From CAYQUC01 sp964514215 (GTDB lineage Bacteria; Pseudomonadota; Gammaproteobacteria; UBA6429; Thiohalophilaceae): a stretch of DNA of 64,000 nt. Position numbers and translations under genes: made by a program. Within the stretch, counting starts at the first letter, position 1. Each line of letters opens with the position of its first letter. Of this stretch, positions 19,425 through 27,990 are shown in pieces. The stretch is from contig CAZEPW010000004.1 of NCBI GenBank assembly GCA_964514215.1, forward strand, positions 46,249 through 110,248. The letters are read 5' to 3'. The notes under the pieces were generated by a model that made no database searches, was not told the origin of the DNA, and saw nothing but the letters and a program-made list of their open reading frames with translations.

Positions 19425-20001
19425 TGGTTAAGCCTATTTCATGTTTGATTTGTACCACAGTAGCTTCAAAAACTGCAGCGGATTCAACTAAGGCCATCAT
19501 CGAAGCACCCTGCAATGCAGCAGAAATGAGTATAGATTTGTTGTTTGCAGATCCGTTGAATTTGAAAATTCCGGCTGTTTTGCCGTCATTTAATAATGTG
19601 CTGAACCATTTGCGAATATCACGAGTGAGGGTTTGAGTCAGCAATTGCATCTTTTCAGGAAAAACAGTGTAGTTTGATTCTAAAACCGCTAGTGGACAAA
19701 TGCTGTCTTGTTGCTGAATAAAGCTGCGCGAGATGGTTATGTAGGCTTCAAATAATGTTTGATAGTTCTTGGCGTGTTTCTGTTCATTATGTGTTATCCA
19801 GCGAACAAAGTGCTTTTGATAACGGATTATCAATGCAGCACCTAAATCTGCCTTAGACGGGAAATGGTAGTGTATTGCAGCATTACGAATGCCTAATTGT
19901 GCTGCAATATGGCCATAACTAAAGCCGTTATAACCTCGTTGTTGCAAAATGGTACTCGCGAAATTGAGTATTTTATCTTTGGTTGATATTTCATCCATCA
20001 T
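19411..20001 (-). CDS. TetR-family transcriptional repressor
   Basis: A 196-residue regulator with a TetR-type N-terminal helix-turn-helix: FSYGHIAAQLGIRNAAIHYHF at about residues 25-45, followed by PSKADLGAALIIRYQ. The helical C-terminal ligand-binding half is variable as expected. Two ATG codons in a row begin the gene at 20001 and 19998. It is followed by an overlapping alpha/beta hydrolase gene. Immediately upstream is a 16-bp perfect palindrome located between promoter hexamers, which strongly suggests that the protein represses its own operon. The inducer is not evident. Confidence 0.9.
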   Translation of the reverse strand: MMDEISTKDKILNFASTILQQRGYNGFSYGHIAAQLGIRNAAIHYHFPSKADLGAALIIRYQKHFVRWITHNEQKHAKNYQTLFEAYITISRSFIQQQDSICPLAVLESNYTVFPEKMQLLTQTLTRDIRKWFSTLLNDGKTAGIFKFNGSANNKSILISAALQGASMMALVESAAVFEATVVQIKHEIGLTNETA

Positions 20002-20007
20002 TGTATT

Positions 20008-20036
20008 AACATACTTACTAGTTAGTAAGCTGTCAA
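20008..20036 (-). promoter_or_regulatory. Promoter with embedded TetR-type operator
   Basis: Reading the minus strand, TTGACA (20036-20031) and TATGTT (20013-20008) are separated by exactly 17 bases, an ideal sigma-70 layout. The spacer is occupied by the palindrome CTTACTAACTAGTAAG on that strand (20014-20029; 7-bp arms around two bases). A repressor bound there would block RNA polymerase. The expected transcription start falls at about 20001, on the regulator's start codon, so the message may be leaderless. Confidence 0.8.
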
Positions 20037-20135
20037 GTTACTTAATTTTCATAAATTAGCACGAGCATTGCACATTGATGAAATTAGAAATATCCTGACA
20101 GGTTATTGTTGTGTGTAAATAAAAAAGGGGTTTTT

Positions 20136-21641
20136 GTGGACAATATAATTCCGGTAGTTACTTTAATTTTAGGCTTACTGTTTGGTGGTCTTGGCGCAAT
20201 ACTGTTGTCTAAACGCCATTTTGTTTTAGTACTAAAAGCGGCTAATAACGATTTGGTGATGGAACTAAATTCAGTTAAAGAACGCTTGAGTAATCGTGAT
20301 AATGAAATGGCGGAGCTAAAAACCAAGCTTGCCGAGCAACAAATACGATTAGAAAAAAGTACTATTTTATTACAAGATTCAAAAACAGCCCAAGCGGTGG
20401 CAGTTGAAAAACTAGAGCGAATTTCAGAGCTTGAATCTGAGCTGTTAAATTCAAAAAATGCAGAGCAAGCCAATCAAAAACTAGTGAATCGCTATACAGC
20501 AGAAATTTCTGAATTAAAAACGCGATTAGAAGAGCAGGCCAAGCAAAATAAAGACAATTTAAAACAATTGGATGAGACTAATGCAAAAATGATTGTTGAA
20601 TTTGAAAATTTAGCGAATAAAGTGCTCGACATTCAAAGCAAAAAATTTACTGAGCAAAATAAAAATAATATTAACCATGTGCTCGATCCATTACGGCAAC
20701 AACTAGGTGATTTTAAGAAAAAAGTTGAAGATGTTTACGATAAAGAGACTAAAGATCGACAATCTTTATTTCATGAAATTAAGAGTTTAAAAGAATTAAA
20801 TTCAAAAATAAGTGCAGATGCCATTAATTTAACCAATGCCTTAAAAGGAGAAAGCAAAACACGCGGTAATTGGGGCGAGGTTATACTTGAACGTGTATTA
20901 GAAGCATCCGGCTTGAAAAAAGGTCGTGAATATGACGCACAAGAAAGTTACCGAGGTGAAGATGGTAAGTTATATTATCCGGATGTTATTGTACATTTAC
21001 CCGATAATAAAGATGTGGTGATCGATTCTAAAGTATCATTAAACGCCTATGATCGGTTTTACTCAGCGGATGATGATGTTAGCCGTCAAGCAGCATTAGA
21101 TGAGCATATAACATCAATGCGTAATCATATTAAATCATTAAGTTCAAAAAACTATGATGATCTCATTGGTGTTAGTTCACTTGATATGGTGTTAATGTTT
21201 GTGCCTATTGAACCCGCATTAATTTTAGCATTTGAATCGGATGAAAAATTATTTCATGAAGCATTTAGTAAAGGCATTTTTTTGGTTAGTCCATCGACAT
21301 TAACAATGAATTTACAAATTATTCATAATATGTGGCGTTATGAGTATCAAAATAAAAATACTCAGGAAATCGCTAAACGTGCTGGTGATTTATACGATAA
21401 GTTTGTTGGTTTTATTACGGCACTTGATGATGTTGGTGATAAAATTGATAAAGCCCAAGAAGCCTATCAAACTGCAAATAACCGTTTAGTAGCCGGTAAG
21501 GGTAATTTAGTTGGACGAACTCAAGCACTAAAAAAATTAGGAGCAAAAACCAAAAAATCCATTCCAGATAAATTATTAAATGAAATAGATCTTGAGGATA
21601 ATACGAATATTGAAAAACTTGATTTTAATAAAACTGAGTAA
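20136..21641 (+). CDS. rmuC: DNA recombination protein RmuC
   Basis: A 501-residue protein of the RmuC family, which limits inversions at short inverted repeats and has a restriction-endonuclease-like core. It begins with one membrane helix (IIPVVTLILGLLFGGLGAIL), followed by a long coiled coil up to about residue 170 (ELKTKLAEQQIRLEKS and later heptads). The conserved domain follows: TRGNWGEVILERVLEASGL, then YYPDVIVHLPDNKDVVIDSKVSLNAY, here given in two parts, and VSPSTLTMNLQII. I start it at GTG 20136 because AAAAGGGG lies at 20123-20130; the frame runs back to a TTG at 20106 with no ribosome site. It is divergent from the tetR operon. Confidence 0.92.
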   Translation: MDNIIPVVTLILGLLFGGLGAILLSKRHFVLVLKAANNDLVMELNSVKERLSNRDNEMAELKTKLAEQQIRLEKSTILLQDSKTAQAVAVEKLERISELESELLNSKNAEQANQKLVNRYTAEISELKTRLEEQAKQNKDNLKQLDETNAKMIVEFENLANKVLDIQSKKFTEQNKNNINHVLDPLRQQLGDFKKKVEDVYDKETKDRQSLFHEIKSLKELNSKISADAINLTNALKGESKTRGNWGEVILERVLEASGLKKGREYDAQESYRGEDGKLYYPDVIVHLPDNKDVVIDSKVSLNAYDRFYSADDDVSRQAALDEHITSMRNHIKSLSSKNYDDLIGVSSLDMVLMFVPIEPALILAFESDEKLFHEAFSKGIFLVSPSTLTMNLQIIHNMWRYEYQNKNTQEIAKRAGDLYDKFVGFITALDDVGDKIDKAQEAYQTANNRLVAGKGNLVGRTQALKKLGAKTKKSIPDKLLNEIDLEDNTNIEKLDFNKTE

Positions 21642-21643
21642 AT

Positions 21644-22663
21644 TTAATTTTCCATAAACCGTTGCTTCCACAATAGGAAAGTAGGATATTTAATATACGC
21701 CTTGCTCGCAACGTATTCTAAAACACCTCGTAAACGAAATATACCAACAACGGATTCAATACGCATGACTTCTTTGCCCGTATTATCATAAAACAACATT
21801 GTTGGAGCATAATCAATGGCTAATTTATCAGCCCATTGTTTGGCGGTAAGTTGTTTTCCTGAATGTGTTATTACCGGGCTGTTTGACTGCATGTCGAGAC
21901 GTATAATTTTAAAGCGACGTAATAAATTATTTATTTCAGGTGACGCTAATGGACCCGCATGTAAAACATCGCACGAGTGGCATTTTTTTCGTTCATAAAT
22001 GACCAAGCTATGGTTTTGATCGATTTCCAGTTTATCTGTGAGATCATACGGTGGTTTTTGAAATAAATCATGTTGGTTTAAATCACTTTGGCCAAAATTC
22101 ATTGCGGCTTCTGCTCGCGCTAAATAATTCTTAAAGCTTTCTTTGCGGTGGTGTCCATCAGAGACGAATTCTAACGCTGCTCTAAATTGATAAGGTGGTC
22201 GATAGCCATTAATTTTTAATGCTTGTTTACCTTTATTATCGAAAAAAACCAATGATGGCGTAAAATTGGTTTTTTGTGCAATTGCATATTGTTTTTCGGT
22301 GTATTTTTTATTATCAAAGCCTGTTACGGTACGCATTCCTAATACATCAATTGCAATAACATCGAAGTGTTTTTGGGTATAAGCGACAATGTCCTGCTTT
22401 TCCCAGTTATTTTTAATAAATGCTTTGCAATAAGGACAGAAGCCTTGGCTGTAATAAATAATTAATCCTCGATTTTTTTTATTGGCCTCGGCTAAGTCAT
22501 CAGATAAATCAAGAAAGGTTAGATTAAACCAATCCGGGTGAACTAATCGTTCTTTAAGTGGTAGGTCTAAAAATACAATAGGATCGTCTTCTATGGCAAT
22601 CACATTTGTTGTTATCGTTAATAGCGTTATCAACGATAGTAGTATTATGGAAAACTTATTCAT
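21644..22663 (-). CDS. Exported protein with two thioredoxin-like domains
   Basis: A 339-residue protein with an N-terminal signal peptide (about residues 1-23, ending VIA). Two thioredoxin-like halves follow. The first has YYSQGFCPYCKAF with Cys76 and Cys79 and the cis-proline region NFTPSLVFFDNKGKQAL. The second repeats the plan with YERKKCHSCDVL, Cys228 and Cys231, and YAPTMLFYDNTGKEVM. Both halves also keep a downstream GYRPPYQFRAALEFV / VVGIFRLRGVLEYV motif, so the protein arose by internal duplication. SoxW-like single-domain relatives act in periplasmic thiol reduction. It lies 41 bases after lgt on the same strand. The actual partner is unknown. Confidence 0.8.
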   Translation of the reverse strand: MNKFSIILLSLITLLTITTNVIAIEDDPIVFLDLPLKERLVHPDWFNLTFLDLSDDLAEANKKNRGLIIYYSQGFCPYCKAFIKNNWEKQDIVAYTQKHFDVIAIDVLGMRTVTGFDNKKYTEKQYAIAQKTNFTPSLVFFDNKGKQALKINGYRPPYQFRAALEFVSDGHHRKESFKNYLARAEAAMNFGQSDLNQHDLFQKPPYDLTDKLEIDQNHSLVIYERKKCHSCDVLHAGPLASPEINNLLRRFKIIRLDMQSNSPVITHSGKQLTAKQWADKLAIDYAPTMLFYDNTGKEVMRIESVVGIFRLRGVLEYVASKAYIKYPTFLLWKQRFMEN

Positions 22664-22704
22664 GGAAACGTTATCTTAAATTAGAATAAAACAAAAAAAT
22701 AGGG

Positions 22705-23490
22705 TTAGCTATTAGTGTTTTTTTTTAATGAAAAGTTCAATAAAAGTAGGCCAATAATCATAAATGGAATGCTAAGTAATTGTCCTGTATTGAGTATAAA
22801 ATCAACATCGTAATTTTCTTGTTTTACTTTAACAAATTCGATTATAAAACGAGAGAAAAACACACAAAATAATAATATTCCAAACAGTGCGCCAGGTTTA
22901 TGTTTTATATTAAAATTTTTATAAAGGTATAATAACAATGCAAATATACTAATGTAGGAAAGCGCTTCATAGAGTTGGGCGGGGTGGCGTGGAATCATGT
23001 CGACTCTTGAAAATACAATTGCCCACGGCACATTGCTCGGTGTTCCGATAATTTCAGAATTAAAAAAATTACCAATGCGAATGAAAAAGGCAGAGAAAGC
23101 AATTGGAATTGATACTCGGTCTAACACCCATAATGAAGACATGGTTATTTTTCGTTGGTATAAATAAATACTTAGAATAATACCAATTGCGGCGCCATGG
23201 CTGGCTAAGCCACCTTGCCAAATAAAAAAAATTTTAATCGGGTGTGCTAAATAAAACGCCGGTTCGTAAAATATAATGTGTACTAATCGTGCGCCAATAA
23301 GTGTTCCGGCGATTTGATACCATAATAATCGATCGACATCGGCAATATTTTTGTGTTCAGCATGATAGATCCATTGCATAATGTAATAACTGATCACAAA
23401 GCCACCCGAAAAAAATAGTCCGTACCAACGAAATTTTACTGCGCCAATGCTGAAGATGATTGGGTCAACAGACCATGTTATATAATCCAT
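22705..23490 (-). CDS. lgt: Prolipoprotein diacylglyceryl transferase
   Basis: This inner-membrane enzyme attaches diacylglycerol from phosphatidylglycerol to the lipobox cysteine of prolipoproteins, the first step of lipoprotein maturation. The 261 residues contain about seven membrane spans. Family motifs are present: RWYGLFFSGGF near the N-terminus, GARLVHIIFYEP, GGLASHGAAIGI, the signature RIGNFFNSEIIG, and RHPAQLYEAL. The gene begins one base from the stop of the ylqF gene upstream, so the two are translationally close. Two lipoproteins in this window (at 7712 and 37060) would be among its substrates. Confidence 0.95.
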   Translation of the reverse strand: MDYITWSVDPIIFSIGAVKFRWYGLFFSGGFVISYYIMQWIYHAEHKNIADVDRLLWYQIAGTLIGARLVHIIFYEPAFYLAHPIKIFFIWQGGLASHGAAIGIILSIYLYQRKITMSSLWVLDRVSIPIAFSAFFIRIGNFFNSEIIGTPSNVPWAIVFSRVDMIPRHPAQLYEALSYISIFALLLYLYKNFNIKHKPGALFGILLFCVFFSRFIIEFVKVKQENYDVDFILNTGQLLSIPFMIIGLLLLNFSLKKNTNS

Positions 23491-23491
23491 A

Positions 23492-24418
23492 TTATTTTTT
23501 ATTTCGTTTTTTAAAGTTGGATTTTCTGAGTGCTTTGTTTTCAGCTTTCTTTTTATTGGTTATTTCAATTTCGAGTAATTCTTGTGTAATAACATCAGGG
23601 GTTTCAAATGAAATCGTGCCAAGGGTACCATTTCGTAATTCGTTTAAAAAAATAGTTGATACCTGATTTAATTCTACTTGACCACCTGAACGCAAACAGC
23701 CGCGTTGTCTACCAATATATTCAAGTAGCTCTAATTCATTTTCTGGAGTGGTTTCATAGCGATATCTTTTTTGTAATTGCTGGGGGTAGTGTTGTAATAA
23801 AAAATCGGCTGCAAAAAATGCGATATCGGTATGGTCGATAGCGGTGTCTTTGATTGCACCTGTTGTTGCTAAGCGATAGGAACTATTTTCACTTTCGATT
23901 TTTGGCCATAACATTCCCGGAGTATCCAATAAAGTGATGTTATTGTCGATTTTGATGACTTGCTGAGTTTTAGTGATTGCCGGCTCATTACCGGTTTTGG
24001 CTATGATTCTCTTTGCCAAAATATTGATCAATGTTGATTTACCAACATTGGGTATGCCTACAATCATGGCATGAATGCCGCGATCTGACTTGCCTTTATG
24101 GGGTAAAATTTTATGGCACAAATCAATTATTTTACGCATTTTTTCTGGTTGAGTGGAACTCAAGGCAATGGTTTTTATATTCTTTTGTTTCTCTAAATAG
24201 TCTTGCCAGATTTTTGAAACAATAGCATCAGCAAGATCACTTTTGTTCAAAACTTTGATGCAGGGTTTTTCACCTCGTAGAGAATTAAGTAAGGGATTTT
24301 GGCTACTAAAAGGAATTCGTGCATCAAGAACTTCAATAATCATATCAACTTTGGGTAAAGTTTCTTTGATTTGCTTGCGCGCTTTGTGCATATGACCGGG
24401 ATACCACTGTATATGCAT
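23492..24418 (-). CDS. ylqF: Ribosome biogenesis GTPase YlqF/RbgA
   Basis: A 308-residue circularly permuted GTPase. Motif order is G4 (NKSD, 58-61), then G1 (GIPNVGKS, 121-128), then G3 (DTPG, 165-168), which identifies the YlqF/YawG group. In Bacillus the homologue RbgA helps mature the large ribosomal subunit. The N-terminal WYPGHMHKARKQI is typical of YlqF. The C-terminal region ends in a very basic tail (KKAENKALRKSNFKKRNKK), suited to RNA contact. It is first in a minus-strand group with lgt and the double-thioredoxin gene. Confidence 0.93.
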   Translation of the reverse strand: MHIQWYPGHMHKARKQIKETLPKVDMIIEVLDARIPFSSQNPLLNSLRGEKPCIKVLNKSDLADAIVSKIWQDYLEKQKNIKTIALSSTQPEKMRKIIDLCHKILPHKGKSDRGIHAMIVGIPNVGKSTLINILAKRIIAKTGNEPAITKTQQVIKIDNNITLLDTPGMLWPKIESENSSYRLATTGAIKDTAIDHTDIAFFAADFLLQHYPQQLQKRYRYETTPENELELLEYIGRQRGCLRSGGQVELNQVSTIFLNELRNGTLGTISFETPDVITQELLEIEITNKKKAENKALRKSNFKKRNKK

Positions 24419-24507
24419 GATGACCTATATATCAATTATAAAGCTGTATTTTAAAGTTTTACTGTCAGGATGTAAAAAGATTTTTTGGGCTTTAAGATTG
24501 ATTTTTA

Positions 24508-24867
24508 TTATTTATTGAGTTGTTTGAGCATTAATTTAGCTAATTCAAGCCATTCATTTAATATCGATTCAATTAATAGTGGTCTAAATATGCTGGTATT
24601 GTTGCTATGGTCTAATTGTTGGTTTTCCAGTAATATTTCATTTAAGTTTTCTACAATGGCTCTTACTTGAAGTGAATCTAAGTTGATTTTGAAAATATCG
24701 GTATTTGCATTATTAGGACTATTATTCGGTTTTGTTAGTTTTACGGTGAATAATATATTACGAATTAACAGAGCCAGTTTGGGTTGCTTTTTTCGAAGCA
24801 AGGTAAAACTCATGTCCAAGACACTGCGATTAAATTCATCGGCTTGTTTTTTATGGGAATGAGTCAT
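24508..24867 (-). CDS. Conserved-looking small protein, unknown
   Basis: About 119 residues from the ATG at 24867; an earlier in-frame ATG at 24882 lies inside a 19-bp palindrome and is less likely. The protein is highly charged and helical in appearance: a basic N-terminal part (SHKKQADEFNRSV, FTLLRKKQPKLALLIRN), an Asn-rich middle and a leucine-rich C-terminal helix pair ending LELAKLMLKQLNK. No membrane helix, signal peptide or known motif is evident. It stands alone between ylqF and the divergent flavoprotein gene. I do not recognise the family. Confidence 0.55.
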   Translation of the reverse strand: MTHSHKKQADEFNRSVLDMSFTLLRKKQPKLALLIRNILFTVKLTKPNNSPNNANTDIFKINLDSLQVRAIVENLNEILLENQQLDHSNNTSIFRPLLIESILNEWLELAKLMLKQLNK

Positions 24868-24874
24868 TATTAGA

Positions 24875-24893
24875 TACCACATTGAATGTGGTA
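24875..24893. promoter_or_regulatory. Perfect 19-bp palindrome, candidate operator
   Basis: TACCACATT and AATGTGGTA face each other around a single central G. It overlaps the upstream start candidate of the small minus-strand gene and lies about 250 bases before the plus-strand flavoprotein gene. It looks like a dimeric repressor site; I do not recognise the regulator. Confidence 0.45.
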
Positions 24894-25141
24894 ATACTCC
24901 ACTGATGTTGCTTGTGTTACATTTATCTTTAACATCAATTTTTAGATCAGATTATTCGCCAATAATATACTCGTTAATGGTATATCTTTATTTCACATAA
25001 TGTTGAGTTAATAATAGACTATTTATTTGTTACAGACTGAATGATTGTGTTTAATATAAGCGTAATAAATGTGTATGATATCTACACCAGAATTAGTTCT
25101 AAAAATTTAAACGTAATTATAAATAGTGAAATTAAATCAGT

Positions 25142-25753
25142 ATGAAAATATCAATTATCAGCGGCAGCCACCGCGAGCATTCACAAAGTATGAAGGTTGC
25201 AAAAGTGATTCAATCCATTTTGTTAAGCGGCATATGCCAAGAAGTGAATGTTATCAGTTTGGCTAATAATCCATTGCCATTGTGGGATGTTGGGGTTTGG
25301 GATGCTGAACCAAAATGGCAAGAAATGTTAACACCGTATCGAGAACAATTATCATCGAGTGATGCTTTTGTGATCATTAGTCCGGAGTGGCATGGACAAG
25401 TGCCTGCTGGTCTTAAAAACTTTTTTTTATTATTTAGTAAAAATGAGCTGGGTCATAAACCGGCGATGATTGTCACGGTATCATCGGGTGATGGAGGTAG
25501 TTATCCGGTTGCTGAGTTACGCATGAGTAGTTATAAAAATAATCGCTTATGTTATATTCCTGAACAAGTTATCATTCGACATGTAGAGCAAGTTTTAAAT
25601 GAATCTAGCACTGATAATAATGAAAAATCAGACAGTTTTTATCGTGAGCGTTTAGAGTGGACGCTTAAAATATTAGCCGAGTATGGCAACGCTTTAGCGC
25701 AAGTTCGAGCTAGTGGTGCTACCCAAACGGACAAATTTAATAACGGTATGTAA
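25142..25753 (+). CDS. NAD(P)H-dependent FMN reductase family protein
   Basis: A 203-residue flavodoxin-like protein of the family that includes ChrR and YieF, which reduce quinones, chromate or FMN with NAD(P)H. It begins with the first strand and phosphate-binding loop KISIISGSHREHSQS. The flavin-contact segment VIISPEWHGQVPAGLKNFF corresponds to the family's SPEYNxSxPxxLKN. A further VTVSSGDGGSYPVAELR follows. The ATG at 25142 lacks a strong ribosome site. The MazG gene starts one base after its stop codon and overlaps the mutarotase gene, so three genes seem to form an operon, perhaps linked by nucleotide or metabolite clean-up. Confidence 0.82.
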   Translation: MKISIISGSHREHSQSMKVAKVIQSILLSGICQEVNVISLANNPLPLWDVGVWDAEPKWQEMLTPYREQLSSSDAFVIISPEWHGQVPAGLKNFFLLFSKNELGHKPAMIVTVSSGDGGSYPVAELRMSSYKNNRLCYIPEQVIIRHVEQVLNESSTDNNEKSDSFYRERLEWTLKILAEYGNALAQVRASGATQTDKFNNGM

Positions 25754-25754
25754 T

Positions 25755-26114
25755 ATGAGCCAAATATTGGATATTGATGAAATTAGTGCAAGGTTAAGAG
25801 CGTTTGCTGACGAGCGTGACTGGAATCAATTTCATTCTCCAAAAAACCTTTCTATGGCACTTAATGTTGAGGCATCTGAATTATTAGAACATTTTCAGTG
25901 GTTAACCGAGCAACAAAGTCTATCCTTAACTAAAGACAAACTCGCTCAAGTTGAAACTGAAATAGCAGACGTGCTTATTTATTTAATTCGTCTATCCGAT
26001 ATTTTAAAGGTTGATCTTAATCTTGCGGTTAACTCCAAGATGGCATTAAATGCTCAGAAATATCCGTCTGATAAGGTTTATGGCAGCTCAAAAAAGTATA
26101 CTGAATATGAATAA
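25755..26114 (+). CDS. MazG-like nucleotide pyrophosphohydrolase
   Basis: A 119-residue all-alpha NTP pyrophosphatase similar to dCTPase (RS21-C6/DCTPP1) proteins that remove abnormal nucleotides. The recognisable parts are FADERDWNQFHSPKNLSMAL, VEASELLEHFQWL (first metal-binding acidic helix) and VETEIADVLIYLIRLSD (second EIAD acidic motif). The start at 25755 follows the flavoprotein stop by one base; upstream sequence in this frame belongs to that gene. Its last eight bases overlap the mutarotase start. Confidence 0.85.
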   Translation: MSQILDIDEISARLRAFADERDWNQFHSPKNLSMALNVEASELLEHFQWLTEQQSLSLTKDKLAQVETEIADVLIYLIRLSDILKVDLNLAVNSKMALNAQKYPSDKVYGSSKKYTEYE

Positions 26115-27024
26115 TTCAATATCGCCGTTAAATGAACAGTTTGCAATTGATGGTTCGGTTATTTTTAAACCGGTTGACGATAAAAGTGACTTATTATCAA
26201 TTGAAATAAAAAATAAATATGCTTTTGCTGTTATTCAATTGCAAGGCGCTCATTTAACAAATTGGACACCTAATAATTCCATACCCGTTATTTGGTTATC
26301 GGATGATGCTAAATTTATAACAAATAAATCCATTCGAGGTGGTATTCCTATTTGTTGGCCTTGGTTTGGTGCGCATCAAGTTGAGGCTAGTTTCCCGGCT
26401 CATGGTTTTGCTCGAACGGTGCAATGGCAGGTGGAATCAATTGAAGTATTAAAAACCGGTGAAACTCAAGTTGTTTTGATCTTACCGGAACATAATATTC
26501 CGCAAAGCCAATGGCCATTAGAAACTAAAGTGCAATGTATTTATACCATTGGTAGAACATTAGAGATTGAACTGGTTACTCATAATTTAAGTCAAGAGAA
26601 TATTATTATTGGTGAGGCATTTCATAGTTATTTTAATGTTAGTGATGTTCGGAATATCATTATAGAAGGTCTTGATGAATGCCAATACCTTGATAAACTC
26701 GAAAACTTCCAGTGTAAAACTCAATCGGGTAATCTCGATATAAGGCAAGAGGTTGATCGCGTTTATATTGCAACTGATCACGAATGTATAATAGAAGATT
26801 TGGGTTTTAATCGTAGAATTTGTATTAGTAAAAAAGGCAGTATGTCCACCATTGTGTGGAATCCTTGGTTGGAAACAGCCACGAAAATGGCTGATTTAGG
26901 AAAAGATGGTTATTTGAATATGGTCTGTATCGAAAGTGGTAATGCGGCACAAGATGTTGTTAGCATTCAGCCCGGGCAAAAACACAGTTTATGTGCATGT
27001 TATTCGGTAGATGAAATTACTTAA
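26107..27024 (+). CDS. yeaD: D-hexose-6-phosphate mutarotase (YeaD-like)
   Basis: A 305-residue aldose-1-epimerase-fold enzyme that interconverts alpha and beta anomers of hexose 6-phosphates. Typical features are RGGIPICWPWFGAH, FPAHGFART (first catalytic-site His), GEAFHSYFNVSD (second His) and TIVWNPWLETATKMADLG near the end, followed by ESGNAAQDVVSIQPGQ. I start at ATG 26107, which overlaps the MazG gene by eight bases; an in-frame start at 26050 would overlap it further and adds a sequence unlike the family. Confidence 0.9.
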   Translation: MNNSISPLNEQFAIDGSVIFKPVDDKSDLLSIEIKNKYAFAVIQLQGAHLTNWTPNNSIPVIWLSDDAKFITNKSIRGGIPICWPWFGAHQVEASFPAHGFARTVQWQVESIEVLKTGETQVVLILPEHNIPQSQWPLETKVQCIYTIGRTLEIELVTHNLSQENIIIGEAFHSYFNVSDVRNIIIEGLDECQYLDKLENFQCKTQSGNLDIRQEVDRVYIATDHECIIEDLGFNRRICISKKGSMSTIVWNPWLETATKMADLGKDGYLNMVCIESGNAAQDVVSIQPGQKHSLCACYSVDEIT

Positions 27025-27054
27025 ACTGTTTTGTAGTTCCCGTTAGCTTAAAGC

Positions 27055-27804
27055 TTAATCAAGATATTTTTCTTGCCATATTAAATATTGCACTCGAACG
27101 TGTTCCGCAAAATCATTTTTATCAATAAAACCCTCGGGACTGATGGCATCATGTACATAATAGTTTGCATGGTTATTTTGACACGTTATAAAATGCCAAA
27201 ATTTATCAATTAAGGTGTCGGGATCAATCCACTCAAACGTTTCTTGTTGTTCATACTGTAAAAATACCGGGACAATGGGCACTCCGGTTTTTATTGATAA
27301 TTCAAATGCACCCGTATGAAATTTTTCACCTATTCGGCGACCATAACAACCACCTTCAGGAAACATTGAGATATTATATCCTGATTTTATTTTATTCATT
27401 AATTGTTCAACTACTTGATGCCTTGAGTCTGGATCAGAACGTTTAACAAACATAGTGCCGGCAGCGGCACTTATTTTTCCGAGAAGAAACCATTTTCGAA
27501 CCCCTTCTTTTGCAAGTGGGTAGGTGTTAAATAAAGCGGGAATACCAAAATCTTCAAATGCTGATGGATGGTTTGCTATTAATATGTAATGCTCGGGTAG
27601 AGCCTTTTTATTTTTTTGATGTAATCGCAAATCGACATTTAACGCCCGAACCAGAAGGCGACACCAAATTCGAGATAAATTATGATATTGATGTTGTTTT
27701 AAAATCTTGGGATACCATGAAATGCTGTATAAAATTATTGTGAAAATTGCTACTTCTAACCAACAATAACTCAGCCAAATACTCTTTAAAATTAAATGTA
27801 ACAC
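27055..27804 (-). CDS. Lysophospholipid acyltransferase (PlsC family)
   Basis: A 249-residue membrane-associated acyltransferase related to 1-acylglycerol-3-phosphate acyltransferase. A hydrophobic helix covers about residues 8-30. Acyltransferase motif I reads IANHPSAFEDFG: His79 is followed at the usual distance by Glu84, with Asp85 next, where the family normally has HX4D. Motif III is FPEGGCYGRR, and VPIVPVFLQY follows as motif IV. The substrate may be a lysophospholipid or another acyl acceptor. The gene faces the mutarotase gene and stands apart from the exonuclease gene upstream. Confidence 0.78.
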   Translation of the reverse strand: MLHLILKSIWLSYCWLEVAIFTIILYSISWYPKILKQHQYHNLSRIWCRLLVRALNVDLRLHQKNKKALPEHYILIANHPSAFEDFGIPALFNTYPLAKEGVRKWFLLGKISAAAGTMFVKRSDPDSRHQVVEQLMNKIKSGYNISMFPEGGCYGRRIGEKFHTGAFELSIKTGVPIVPVFLQYEQQETFEWIDPDTLIDKFWHFITCQNNHANYYVHDAISPEGFIDKNDFAEHVRVQYLIWQEKYLD

Positions 27805-27990
27805 TAATTATCCTATTATTTTTAGTAAATTCAGCAAGTAACCAAATAGCATGGCAGTTATATTAAGTAAAACAGTTATCATGCTAAAGTCAACTTAGGC
27901 TATTAATTTTCGATATGTTGTGGTAATAATTTGAGTTAAACAGTGTTTTCGTGATAATTTTGTCGAATTATAACAATTAGGATTTTGACA

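Noticed and set aside
20106..20135. Earlier TTG start for rmuC
   Set aside because: No ribosome site precedes it, whereas GTG at 20136 has AAAAGGGG at the right distance.
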